A stretch of DNA of 64,000 nt, from the NCBI GenBank assembly GCA_965116625.1, contig OZ220717.1, positions 2,666,001 through 2,730,000 of the forward strand, in the 5' to 3' direction. Under the pieces are notes generated by a model. That model ran no database searches. It was not told where the DNA came from and was given only the letters and a program-made list of their open reading frames with translations. This stretch comes from VXNE01 sp965116625. GTDB taxonomy: Bacteria; Pseudomonadota; Gammaproteobacteria; Pseudomonadales; Azotimanducaceae. Within the stretch, counting starts at the first letter, position 1, and each line of letters starts with the position of its first letter. Made by a program: the position numbers and the translations under genes. Shown piece by piece: positions 9,701-17,979 of the stretch.

Positions 9701-11279
9701 GCATAGCGTGCAGCGTTTTCGAGCGGACGGGGAGCGTGTAGAAGTCGCCCTCGAGAATGCCGCCGTGCTGCGTTGCCGTCCGATCCTGATCACAACGGTG
9801 ACGACTTTCGTCGGCCTCATGCCGTTGATGTTGACCCGCAGTCCCAGTGCCGTACCGATGGTCCCCATGGTGGTTTCGCTGGCCTTCGGCGTCGCGGTGT
9901 CCTCGGTCGCGGCGCTCGTTTTCGTGCCGGCCCTGTGGCTCGTCCTGCACCGGGTTGGAACCGGCACCCGGCGGACGGCGACGAACCTGGTCGACCTCGT
10001 CGGCAGAGCGCCGCGCGTTGTGCAGTGGCTGGCCCGCTACCCCTTCCTCCAGGACAGCCTGCGCAGCCGCGAATTCACCGACCTGCTGATCGAGGACGAA
10101 GAAGGACTCGACCCCGAGACCGCCCGCATCGCCCGCACCGGCCTGGTCCGGCTCTACTACCGGCGGGAATTCGACCGGCAGGCGATGGGTGAGCAGCTTT
10201 CCGCCATCGCCGGGCAGGCACCGTCTACCGACGATCTCGTCGCGGAGACGCGCAACTGGGCCCAGCAGCGCGCGTTCCAGCTCGGCGCCCACATGCTGCG
10301 CGGTGCGGTGGAGCCGCGGGAGGCCGCGCGCCCCCTCTCGGACATTCTCGACACCTGCCTGGCCCAGGCGCTGGCCGCCGTCCGGCGGGATTTCACGGCT
10401 GCGCATGGTCCGATTCGCGACGGTTCGCTGGCCCTGGTCGCCCTGGACGCGCACGGGCGGCGAGAGTTTGCCATCGGCGGTCCGCTCCGCATACTGTTCC
10501 TGTACGACTGCGCTGCTGCGGGCACCTCGCCCCCGGTCGATGCGCAGGCGTGGCACACGTCGTTGCTGCAACGCTTCGTGCGCGTGTTCGGCGAACTGTC
10601 GCCTGGCGCGGTGCTATATGAGCCTTGCCCGCCCTGGCATGGGGAAGGGCACCCCAGCCCGGCCTATTCGCTGCGCGCCTTCGAGGAGCACTACGCGGAT
10701 ACACCCTCCACCGACGATCTGCGCACCGTGGTGCATGCCCGCGTCGTATTTGCCGACGGCGAGCTCGGAGAACGGTTCGAGGCGGTCCGGCAAGCGATCC
10801 TTGGCCGGGGGCGGCGGCCGGATGAGTTGAGCGAGGCGCTCTCGGCCCTGCGCCCGACGCGCGGCGGGGGCCCGTGGGACGTACTCGGTGCGCCTGGGGG
10901 GCTCACCGACATCGAGTTGCTCGTCGAGCATTTGCACCTGTCAGCCGCAGTGGCGCAGGGTTCCGGCAACGTCGCCGGCGGGCTGGTGGAGACCCTGGAG
11001 GCCCGGGCCGAGCATGGGCTGATCGACGCAGCGGTCGCAGCTGAACTGGCTGACGCGACCAGGCTGTGGCAGAACTTCGACGGCTTCATGCGCATGGTGG
11101 CCGTCGACCGGGATCCCACGCTTTTGCCGCCGGAGGAGCAGACGACGCTGGCGCAAGCCTGCGGTGCCGTAACACTCGAGGACCTGGCGCGGTCGCTTGC
11201 CGCAACCCGGCAACGCAGCGCAGCGCATATCGACACGTGGTTTTCCACGCACCCCGGTCGGGCTGGGACGGGTGGGTAG
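6711..11279 (+). CDS. RND efflux pump fused to a degenerate GlnE (adenylyltransferase) domain
   Basis: The 1522-residue protein starts at a GTG overlapping the stop of the preceding adaptor gene; the frame stays open further upstream but that part is a shadow. Residues 1 to about 1085 form a complete RND permease, with the Asp-Asp proton relay in TM4 (about 397-398) and a last membrane block near 1020-1080. Residues about 1095-1515 match by eye the C-terminal half of E. coli GlnE: 'LARYPFLQDSL' against 'LARYPLLLDEL', 'LFLYDC' against 'IFLHDC', 'ARVVFADGEL' against 'ARVVYGDPQL', and 'PGGLTDIELLVEHL' against 'EGGITDIEFITQYL'. The nucleotidyltransferase residues are lost: GKLGG has become DAHGR, SDLDL has become GGPLRIL, and the later VDARLRP is also gone. 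This is probably a cytoplasmic pseudoenzyme or sensor domain; the role is unknown. Confidence 0.88.
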   Translation: MKRVVSWFATNSVAANLLVAFLVFAGIASFARISVQVWPDLDVPVISILVPYLGAAPEEVETAVCARIDEKLDGIDGIDRVRSTAEEGRCRVVVALLFDADRTSVLADVQNQVNAIDTLPKETETPVVRLLSSSDVVIEVAVTGPTDERTLKELARRVRNDLLALPAVTRASVANVRPYEISIEVSEASLQRNRLTFDQVAGAIRGNSLDLPGGTIKTDGGELLLRTQGQADRGEEFRRIEVTTRDDGTRVLLEDVARVVDGFADTGQEFRFDGRPAALIRVSQVGSQDLREISAQVRRYVAESGSRYPEGVELTVWNDQSALLVDRLATLIDSGLQGLLLVLVVLALFLRPHLALWVAAGIPIAILGAVFLLFCLDVSIDAISLIGFILVLGLLVDDAVVVGESAYVVQRQGAGRLAGAIEGARRVFVPVTFGVLTTVAAFLPMLFLDGVAGQFMAAVAAPVICCLAFSLLECHVILPLHLGHRTDSMPLGEFGVTLLVVVVLAAFALSGNLGDGVGFAIGAASLVVAAHLGGGLRRLGAAFARVQVRFERGLETFIEGAFRQVVRRALRRRALTVTSGVVALGLAVSAVVGGHLPFSFLISDQGDRIVAKLTMPFGVPQRDTDRALARLVASARGLQAELDQQYGAPVIAHIVESRGSHLPIGTANPDTVPTGSHLGEVYVQLSPSVDREITTVEVAEAWRAAAGPIEGAEQVVFVTDFRQLAPDIDIRLFGDRMDDLRAVSAAVEAELVDYPGVYEVSASFRDGKEELSLSLTDTGAALGLTLADVGKQVRQAFYGEEAQRVQRGEEDLRVMVRYPAEARRSLSSLQSLHIRTPDGSYVPFRTVAEAEWGRGTSFIERVDRVRSVSVTAKVDLEQTSANAVLDSMGPFLRAEIEARPGVGYEIESNRAVRETVASGAPLFLAALGAIYALLAIPLRSYHQPLIVMAALPFCFVGAVAGHVLMIVPGVVLGFSMPSAFGLLAAAGVAINASLVLLHSVQRFRADGERVEVALENAAVLRCRPILITTVTTFVGLMPLMLTRSPSAVPMVPMVVSLAFGVAVSSVAALVFVPALWLVLHRVGTGTRRTATNLVDLVGRAPRVVQWLARYPFLQDSLRSREFTDLLIEDEEGLDPETARIARTGLVRLYYRREFDRQAMGEQLSAIAGQAPSTDDLVAETRNWAQQRAFQLGAHMLRGAVEPREAARPLSDILDTCLAQALAAVRRDFTAAHGPIRDGSLALVALDAHGRREFAIGGPLRILFLYDCAAAGTSPPVDAQAWHTSLLQRFVRVFGELSPGAVLYEPCPPWHGEGHPSPAYSLRAFEEHYADTPSTDDLRTVVHARVVFADGELGERFEAVRQAILGRGRRPDELSEALSALRPTRGGGPWDVLGAPGGLTDIELLVEHLHLSAAVAQGSGNVAGGLVETLEARAEHGLIDAAVAAELADATRLWQNFDGFMRMVAVDRDPTLLPPEEQTTLAQACGAVTLEDLARSLAATRQRSAAHIDTWFSTHPGRAGTGG

Positions 11280-11735
11280 GGAGCATGCCCATGTTGGCGG
11301 GGACCGGCGGGTGGCACTTTGTCCGTGTGCGGTCGGAAAACCGTCATGATGTCGCCATCAAAGTGTTGGCTGACGCGCCGGGACCGCCGGGTGCGGGGCA
11401 TGCGGGTCGGTGCGGCACGCCTCTCAGTCGCAGAACCGGATGACCGATTGGGGACGGTGCCCGAGCGACCCGTGTGACCTGCGGGGTCTTTTCGTGCGCG
11501 GCGAGGATGCGCTCGAAGGTCGCTTCGTCCGCAACCGGTCGTGTTCGCCGCAGCGCGCACCGCCCGGGCCATAGGCCGGCCGGGAACGACGTGACCGGGC
11601 TACTCGAGGGGCTCGGTGACGCACGCAAGAGCCCCCAATGTTGGGGACGCGGATCGGGACCGTGTTTCCTATGGTGTTCCCCATGTTGCAGAGCGTACGA
11701 ACGGGATTCCTCGGGTACCGGCTGGCGCCGGACGC
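11280..11735. other. Intergenic region upstream of the giant surface protein
   Basis: These 456 bases have no convincing gene. They hold the first copy of the 26-bp direct repeat (11633-11658) about 80 bases before the ATG of the surface protein. The sequence continues TTTCCTATGGTG, which resembles the downstream copy (GTTCCTATAGTG) and contains a TATGGT that could act as a -10 box. No stronger promoter element stands out. Confidence 0.4.
11633..11658 (+). repeat. 26-bp direct repeat with palindromic core, upstream copy
   Basis: The element starts with the inverted repeat CCCCAATGTTGGGG and continues with GACGCGGATCGGG. An identical 26-bp copy lies at 17299-17324, just after the surface-protein gene and in the same orientation. 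Similarity continues past the repeat into TTCCTAT(G/A)GTG. The palindrome could be an operator, and the repeat could also mark the ends of a mobile cassette. Confidence 0.75.
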
Positions 11736-14700
11736 ATGAAGCGGCGTCGTTGGGATCCGGGGGTCATTCCCCGGCCGCGGGGTCCGTCCTCGCCGCGGGC
11801 CGCTCTGACCTTGTCGCTCGGCGCCTTCCTTGGCCTGGTGGCTGCCGCCGCGAATGCCACGTCCTCGGACGCGACCCTGCGGGCGCTGTCCCTGGAGGAC
11901 AGGGACGGCGCGACGGTTGCCTTCTCCCCCGGCTTAGATCCCGCGAAGACCTCCTACACCGCGAACGCGCCTGCCCGGGTGGACCGGATCACTGTCGAGG
12001 CCACGAAGAACGACGACGGCGCCACGGTCGCCCACCTCGACGGCGACGACCAGCCATTGACCGATGCCGACGCCGTGGAGGATCACTTCCAGGTCGATCT
12101 CGAAGCGGGCGCGAACACGATCAAAGTGAAGGTGACGGCCGAGGACACCGTCACCGCGGCGACCTACACGTTGGTGGTGACGCGGGCGGTGCCGATGGCC
12201 TCGTCCGGCGCCTGGCTCAGCAACCAGGACGAAAGCAACGACGCAGGCATCGCTGTCGGCACGCCGGCCGACTCCCCGACAATCAAATCCACCCAGGCGA
12301 TCAGATTCCAGACCGGCAGCAACGAGCGGGGCTACAACCTCACGTCGGTCAAGGCCGTGCTCGCGAACGCCACGGCTTCGGACGGTGTGCGGGTCCGGAT
12401 CTTCGGCGCGAGGAGCATCGGAACGCCGTACCTCAGCTTCTACACGCTGACCAACCCGGTCATCGCCGACGGGACCCTGACGTTCACCGCGCCGGCGAGC
12501 GCCACGCTGCGGAAGAACGCGGGGTACTTCGTGGTGTTCGACTCAACGGCCCCGGACGCCGGCAACGACTACGAAATCCGGGGAACGGAGTCGGAATCCC
12601 TCAACACCGTGGCGGACGGGTGGAGCCTGAACGCGGATCGGCATTCCAGGAACAGGGATTCGGCGTCCTGGACAACCGCCAGCGCGGTGCCGCTGATCGA
12701 GATCAACGGCGAGGCCCTCGTACAGGCCACGGACGCGAACCTGAAGGCCCTGCGGATGCGGGACGGGAACGGAAAGCTCGTCACCTACTCCCCGTTCTTC
12801 GATTCGGCGATCACCTCCTACGGCACGACCGCGTCCCCGAAGGTGGACCGGATCACTATCCAGGCGACCGCGAGCAACGCCGACGGCGCCGAGGTGGACT
12901 ACCTCGACGGCGACGACCAGCTACTGACCGACGCCGACGCCGAGAAGGACGGCTTCCAGGTCGATCTGGAATTCGGCCCGAACACGATCAAGGTGCGGGT
13001 GACCGCCGAGGACGGCAGCACGACCCGGACCTACACCATGGTGGTGACGCGGGAGCCGTCGAGGGTGTCGGCGGATGCGCTGGCCAGCAACCTGGACGAG
13101 CACTTCAGCAAGAGGCTCTACATCGGCAATCTCGAGCCCGGCAAGATCTTGCGCAACCAGGCGTTGGGATTCGAGACCGGCGGAAACGAAGCAGGCTACG
13201 TCCTCGCGTCGGTCAAGATTCTCATCTGGGAGATCACGCATTCGGCCGGCGTGCGGGTGCGGGTCTTCAGCAGCACGGCGGAAGGTAACCCGGACAGCAG
13301 TCTGTACACCCTGAGCGGCTCAATCGTCCTCCCCACCAATCCGGACCTGGGGCCGGAGGAATCCGCCCGCGTCAGCACACTCGATGCGCCGGCGAACGCC
13401 ACCCTCGAGCCGAATACCAAGTACTTCGTGGTGCTCGATTCGAGGGCCTCGGAACTCTACAGGTTCTACAAGGTCTTCGGGACGAAGTCGGACGCCATCA
13501 GCAAGGTGGCGGACGGCTGGAGCATGAACGATTTTCGGCATACCGGGATCCGGGACACAGGTGTCTGGACGACGGCCGACGATGTTCCGTTCGTCGAGGT
13601 CGCCGGCCATGCCGTGGTGCCCTCCAGCGACGCGACGCTGAGCGCTCTCGATCTGACCTGGGACGACGCCGGCACCGCGGCCGACATCACGCTCAACCCG
13701 GTCTTCAACGCGTCGACGACGTCCTATACCGCCGGCGTGGCCAGCGGGGTGGACCGGATCACCATCAAGGAGACCAAGGGCGACAGCGGCGCCACGGTGA
13801 ACTACTTCGACGGCGCGGACTCTGCGCTGACCGACGCCGACGCCAACGCCACCGGCTTCCAGGTCGGTCTCGCCGTCGGTGCGAACACGATCAAGGCGAA
13901 AGTGATGGCCAGCGACGGCGAGACCACCCAGACCTACACGGTGGTGGTGACCCGGGCGGCGGGCGACACGACCGCGCCGACGGCGAACGGCGCGACGGTG
14001 AACGGCGCGACGCTGGCGATCGCCTTCGACGAGTCCCTCGCCGCCGCCGCGAACCTCGCGAACGGCGTGTTCACGGTGAAGAAGACCCCATCGGGAGGGT
14101 CGGAGGAGACGGTCGCACTGAGCGGGTCGCCCGCCATCAGCGGCGCGACCGTGACGCTGACGCTCGCCGTTGCGGTGGTCTCGACCGACACGGTGACGGT
14201 GAGCTATACCCGGCCGACCTCGGGCACGGCGAACGCGCTCGAGGATGCCGCCGGGAACGAGGTGGCGTCCTTCGCGGACCGGACCGTGACCAACAACACG
14301 GTGGTGGCGCTCAGGGCCTGGTTCCAGAACGTGCCGGACGCCCATGACGGGTCGAGCGTGTTCACGCTAGAACTCGCATTCTCCGAAGCGGTGTTCGACG
14401 GCACCGAGTCGTTCGACAAGAACGAGGTGATCAAGAACGCCCTCGAGGTAACCAACGGCACGATCCGGGGGAGGCGCCGGGCCGACCCCGGCGCCTACGA
14501 CTTGTGGATACTGCGGATCGGGCCCTCCGGCGATGATGACGTGACGGTGAGACTTCCCGCGACCACCGGCGATTGCAATGTCACGGGAGCGATCTGCACG
14601 CCGGACGGCCGGCCGTTGTCGACCGCGGCTTCGGCGACGATCGAGGGTCCGACGGCGGAGGCGCCCGACGCGCCGTCGGCACCGACGCTGACGGCCGGCG

Positions 14701-17225
14701 AGACATGGCTCGAGGCATCGTGGACCGCGCCCGCGGACAACGGCGCGGCGATCACGGATTACGACGTGCACTACCGCGAGACGGGCGGCAACTGGCAGGA
14801 CGCCTCTCACGCGGGTACGACCGCCACGAAACGGATTGAGAGCCTCACGGCCGACACCGCCTACCAGGTACGCGTGCGTGCATCGAACGCCGAGGGCGCC
14901 GGTGACTGGTCGCCAGCGGCGTCGGCGCGCACGGACCCGTCGGCCGAGGAGCCGGACGCCCCGTCGGCGCCGACGCTGACGGTCGGCGAGACGTGGGTGG
15001 AGGCATCGTGGACGGCGCCGGCGGACAACGGCGCGGCGATCACCGGCTACGACGTGCACTACCGCACGACGAACGGCAACTGGACGGACGCGGGACACGC
15101 GGGCACCGCCACCACGAAACGCGTCGGGAGTCTCGTCGCCGACACGGCCTACGAGGTGCGGGTGCGTGCGTCGAACGCCGAGGGCGCCGGTGACTGGTCA
15201 CCAGCGGCGTCGGCCCGGACGGACCCGTCGGCCGAGGAGCCGGACGCGCCGTCGGCGCCGACGCTGACGGTCGGCGAGACGTGGCTTGAGGCATCGTGGA
15301 CGGCGCCGGCGGACAACGGCGCGGCGATCACCGGCTACGACGTGCACTACCGCACGACGAACGGCAACTGGACGGATGCGGGACACGCGGGCACCGCCAC
15401 CACGAAACGCATCGAGAGTCTCGCCGCCGACACGGCCTACGAGGTGCGGGTGCGTGCATCGAACGCCGAGGGCGCCGGAGACTGGTCACCTGCGGCGTCG
15501 GCCCGGACGGACGCGGCGGCCGAGGCACCGGACGCGCCGTCGGCGCCTACGCTGACGGCCGGCGAGACGTGGGTGGAGGCATCGTGGACGGCGCCGGCGG
15601 ACAACGGCTCGGCGATCACCGGCTACGACGTGCACTACCGCACGACGAATGGCAACTGGACGGACGCGGGACACGCGGGCACCGCCACCACGAAACGTAT
15701 CGAGAGTCTCGCCGCCGACGCGGCCTACGAGGTGCGGGTGCGTGCGTCGAACGCCGAGGGCACGGGAGACTGGTCGCCGGTGGTGTCCGGGCGCACGGAC
15801 GCAGCGGACGGCGCGGCGGAGGGCGACGTGCGCCTGGTGAACGGCAGCACGTCGCAGGAGGGCCGCGTGGAGATCTACCACGATGGCGAGTGGGGCACGG
15901 TGTGCGACGACCGGTTCGTCTCGGACGATGCTGAGGTGGTGTGCCGGCAGCTCGGTTACACCGGTGGCCAGGCACACACGCGGGCGGCGTTCGGCGCCGG
16001 CACAGGGACGATCTGGATGGACGATGTCCAGTGTACGGGCAGCGAGTCGCGTCTGGCGGACTGCCCGTTCGGGGGCTGGGGCCTGCACAACTGCCGCCAC
16101 TCGGAGGACGTCGGCGTCTCGTGCGGGGCGGCGTCGAGCTTGTCGCTGAATCATGCAGCGGTGTCCGGGTCGCTGCTGACGCTGCGCTTCGCTCGGCCGC
16201 TGGACGGTGGCTCGGTGCCGACGCCGGGTGACTTCGTCGTGGCGGCGGGTTCTGGCGCCGGTGCCGCGGTGGTCCCTGTCGAATCGGTCGACGTGATCGA
16301 TGGCGCGGCGGTGGTGAGCCTGACGAGAACGGTCGAGGCGCCGGAGAACGTATCGGTGAGCTACCTGCCGGCAGCGATGCATCCGCTGCGCGACACATCG
16401 CTCAACCCGGTGCCCGCGTTCACCGCCCGGCCCATCGCGCACACCCCGACGACGGAATCGACGGCCCGGGCGGCAACGCCGGGAATCCGGCGCTGGAACC
16501 CGTCCAAGGTGGAGTTCCTCGACCTCTCGTCGCGCGGCCTCGCAGCCCTCGACGAACTGTCCGCGCTCACGGACCTGGAGCAACTCGACCTCGGCGGCAA
16601 CCGAGTCTCCGACCTGTCGCCGCTTCTGGCCACCGGCGGGCTCGAACGACTCAACCTGTCGGGCAACGCCATATCGGACATCTCCGGCATTGGCGCGCTC
16701 TCGAATCTGCGCGTGCTCGACCTGTCGGACAATGCCGTCTCGGACATCTCGCCGCTCGCGGGCCTCACGCGCCTGCGCCGCCTGGACCTCTCCGGCAACC
16801 GCGTGGCCGACCTCCGGCCTCTGTCGGAACTGCGCGGCCTGGAAGTCCTGCTGCTCGACGGCAACCTCGTCTCGGACCTCGTGCCGCTGTGGGGCCTGAC
16901 CGAACTCGCCCACCTGGGTCTGGGGAACAACCGGGTGGCGGACGCCGTCCTGCTCCGGGAGGCACGGTCGCTGCGGCGGCTGGATCTCGCCGGGAACCGG
17001 CTGCGGGACGTCTCGGTGCTCGGCGACCTGCCGAAACTCGCGTGGCTGCGGCTTTCGGGCAATCCCATCGCGGACTTCTCCCCCCTCGGACGGCTGACAA
17101 CCGTACGCTGGCTCGTGCTCGATGCCGGGACGTCCCGCGCGGAGGCGCTGCCGTGGGGCGATGGCGAACGGTTGCCGCCGCTGCTCATCGAGACCACCGA
17201 CGGACCGGCTTCCGGCGGACCGTAG
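11736..17225 (+). CDS. Giant secreted repeat protein: cadherin-like, SwmB, FN3, SRCR and LRR domains
   Basis: This 1829-residue protein probably acts at the cell surface in adhesion or host interaction. I chose the ATG at 11736, which gives an arginine-rich start and a signal peptide ending near 'VAAAANATS'. Domains in order: three cadherin-like beta-sandwich repeats (about 44-152, 331-439, 632-741), each with 'VDRIT...DG.D..LTDADA'; two unnamed beta domains between them (about 155-325, 445-630); a SwmB-like Ig domain (about 746-855); a further beta domain; four near-identical fibronectin III repeats of 96 residues (about 975-1358); one scavenger-receptor cysteine-rich domain with six cysteines (about 1362-1464); another SwmB-like domain; and about ten internalin-type leucine-rich repeats (about 1589-1808). 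No C-terminal anchor or sorting signal is visible. SRCR and FN3 domains are typical of animal proteins, so the domain mix suggests host mimicry or transfer. Confidence 0.87.
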   Translation: MKRRRWDPGVIPRPRGPSSPRAALTLSLGAFLGLVAAAANATSSDATLRALSLEDRDGATVAFSPGLDPAKTSYTANAPARVDRITVEATKNDDGATVAHLDGDDQPLTDADAVEDHFQVDLEAGANTIKVKVTAEDTVTAATYTLVVTRAVPMASSGAWLSNQDESNDAGIAVGTPADSPTIKSTQAIRFQTGSNERGYNLTSVKAVLANATASDGVRVRIFGARSIGTPYLSFYTLTNPVIADGTLTFTAPASATLRKNAGYFVVFDSTAPDAGNDYEIRGTESESLNTVADGWSLNADRHSRNRDSASWTTASAVPLIEINGEALVQATDANLKALRMRDGNGKLVTYSPFFDSAITSYGTTASPKVDRITIQATASNADGAEVDYLDGDDQLLTDADAEKDGFQVDLEFGPNTIKVRVTAEDGSTTRTYTMVVTREPSRVSADALASNLDEHFSKRLYIGNLEPGKILRNQALGFETGGNEAGYVLASVKILIWEITHSAGVRVRVFSSTAEGNPDSSLYTLSGSIVLPTNPDLGPEESARVSTLDAPANATLEPNTKYFVVLDSRASELYRFYKVFGTKSDAISKVADGWSMNDFRHTGIRDTGVWTTADDVPFVEVAGHAVVPSSDATLSALDLTWDDAGTAADITLNPVFNASTTSYTAGVASGVDRITIKETKGDSGATVNYFDGADSALTDADANATGFQVGLAVGANTIKAKVMASDGETTQTYTVVVTRAAGDTTAPTANGATVNGATLAIAFDESLAAAANLANGVFTVKKTPSGGSEETVALSGSPAISGATVTLTLAVAVVSTDTVTVSYTRPTSGTANALEDAAGNEVASFADRTVTNNTVVALRAWFQNVPDAHDGSSVFTLELAFSEAVFDGTESFDKNEVIKNALEVTNGTIRGRRRADPGAYDLWILRIGPSGDDDVTVRLPATTGDCNVTGAICTPDGRPLSTAASATIEGPTAEAPDAPSAPTLTAGETWLEASWTAPADNGAAITDYDVHYRETGGNWQDASHAGTTATKRIESLTADTAYQVRVRASNAEGAGDWSPAASARTDPSAEEPDAPSAPTLTVGETWVEASWTAPADNGAAITGYDVHYRTTNGNWTDAGHAGTATTKRVGSLVADTAYEVRVRASNAEGAGDWSPAASARTDPSAEEPDAPSAPTLTVGETWLEASWTAPADNGAAITGYDVHYRTTNGNWTDAGHAGTATTKRIESLAADTAYEVRVRASNAEGAGDWSPAASARTDAAAEAPDAPSAPTLTAGETWVEASWTAPADNGSAITGYDVHYRTTNGNWTDAGHAGTATTKRIESLAADAAYEVRVRASNAEGTGDWSPVVSGRTDAADGAAEGDVRLVNGSTSQEGRVEIYHDGEWGTVCDDRFVSDDAEVVCRQLGYTGGQAHTRAAFGAGTGTIWMDDVQCTGSESRLADCPFGGWGLHNCRHSEDVGVSCGAASSLSLNHAAVSGSLLTLRFARPLDGGSVPTPGDFVVAAGSGAGAAVVPVESVDVIDGAAVVSLTRTVEAPENVSVSYLPAAMHPLRDTSLNPVPAFTARPIAHTPTTESTARAATPGIRRWNPSKVEFLDLSSRGLAALDELSALTDLEQLDLGGNRVSDLSPLLATGGLERLNLSGNAISDISGIGALSNLRVLDLSDNAVSDISPLAGLTRLRRLDLSGNRVADLRPLSELRGLEVLLLDGNLVSDLVPLWGLTELAHLGLGNNRVADAVLLREARSLRRLDLAGNRLRDVSVLGDLPKLAWLRLSGNPIADFSPLGRLTTVRWLVLDAGTSRAEALPWGDGERLPPLLIETTDGPASGGP
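14658..15809 (+). repeat. Four tandem 288-bp repeats encoding FN3 domains
   Basis: Four in-frame copies with a period of 288 bp (96 codons) lie at about 14658, 14946, 15234 and 15522. Copies two to four are close to identical at the DNA level, and the first is somewhat more diverged. Such near-perfect tandem copies indicate recent duplication or homogenisation and make copy number prone to change. They also make the region hard to assemble. Confidence 0.85.
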
Positions 17226-17298
17226 GACGGCGACGGCCGGTTGGGAATCGCCGTTGTCTCCATCTGGCCGGCGAGCCTGCAAGGAAGACCGCAAGTGA

Positions 17299-17324
17299 CC
17301 CCAATGTTGGGGACGCGGATCGGG
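17299..17324 (+). repeat. 26-bp direct repeat with palindromic core, downstream copy
   Basis: Identical to 11633-11658 and in the same orientation, 74 bases after the stop codon of the surface protein. The following bases GTTCCTATAGTG contain TATAGT, a fair -10 box, but no gene with a clear start follows closely. Confidence 0.75.
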
Positions 17325-17544
17325 CAGGTCGTTCCTATAGTGCGGAGGGTGCGCGAACTTCAGTCGAATGCAGCATCTGCCGGTGGCGAGCCCGAAGCCT
17401 TGTCTCGTCCTCACCGGGCAGCAGCGAAAGCGTCTCTTGAGTTTGCGATCGTCGGCGCAACCAACAATCGACCTTCATCTGTTTGTCGCGGTCGGCGTGA
17501 GTGGCGGAGGGAATGCCTGTGCGAGCCTTGGAGCGGTGAAGCCG

Positions 17545-17874
17545 ATGGGCGTTCATCCCTTCGATAGCGGTTTTCTTGTAACCCGGGAGCAAAAACAGGC
17601 TTTCCAGCGGGATGGTTTCGTCAAGCTTGAGAAGTTCCTGAACGACAGAGTCGTCGCCACGCTGCTTGACCGCGTCGAAGTCGAAATGGGTCGCGGCGGG
17701 GGTGCAAACTTCAGGGTAGATTCGCAGTCCCCACGAACCACCGTCGGCGTGGGCGTCGAGAAACGCGCCGTCGACCTTGAACTCCGTGTCGTAACCGGCC
17801 TCGGCTGCCGCCTTCCACGTCACCGCTTCCCGCGAGACGTCCGTGCGAACAACCTTCACAGAATTCACAACTAG
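17545..17874 (+). pseudogene. Phytanoyl-CoA dioxygenase N-terminal remnant
   Basis: From an ATG at 17545 the frame encodes 'FLVTREQKQAFQRDGFVKLE' followed by 'FLNDRVVATLLDRVEVEM', the usual opening of PhyH-family Fe(II)/2-oxoglutarate dioxygenases. After about 55 residues the similarity stops and the rest is arginine-rich and unconvincing, so the metal-binding HxD...H core is absent. The opposite strand is also open across 17335-17952 and may contain another gene fragment. I read this as debris at a junction. The last bases (17841-17873) recur at 61896-61928. Confidence 0.5.
17841..17873. repeat. 33-bp interspersed repeat, copy 1
   Basis: This segment, containing ACAACCTTC and CAGAATTCACA, matches 61896-61928 at 29 of 33 positions in the same orientation. 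All four differences are transitions. Both copies sit at the ends of broken genes. Confidence 0.55.
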
Positions 17875-17979
17875 ACCGACTATTGACGCTGATTGCTCAC
17901 TACTTTTACAGTGCGAGTGAAGTTGGGCCGGGAGCTTAGTAGCTCCCGACACTGACTCGGCGGGAAGTTCAGGGAGGCA

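Noticed and set aside
11474..13288. 604-residue plus-strand frame over the start of the giant protein
   Set aside because: Arg/Gly-rich shadow; the overlapping frame has signal peptide and cadherin-like repeats.
14658..15809. CRISPR-like regular repeats
   Set aside because: The 288-bp units are in-frame FN3 domains without unique spacers.
15486..17414. 642-residue minus-strand frame opposite FN3/SRCR/LRR repeats
   Set aside because: It repeats only because the plus strand repeats; composition is not protein-like.
17335..17952. Open minus-strand frame of 205 residues with a protein-like stretch ('EAGYDTEFKVDGAFLDAHAD')
   Set aside because: It overlaps a recognisable PhyH start on the plus strand, has no good ribosome site and matches no family known to me; kept only as a note.
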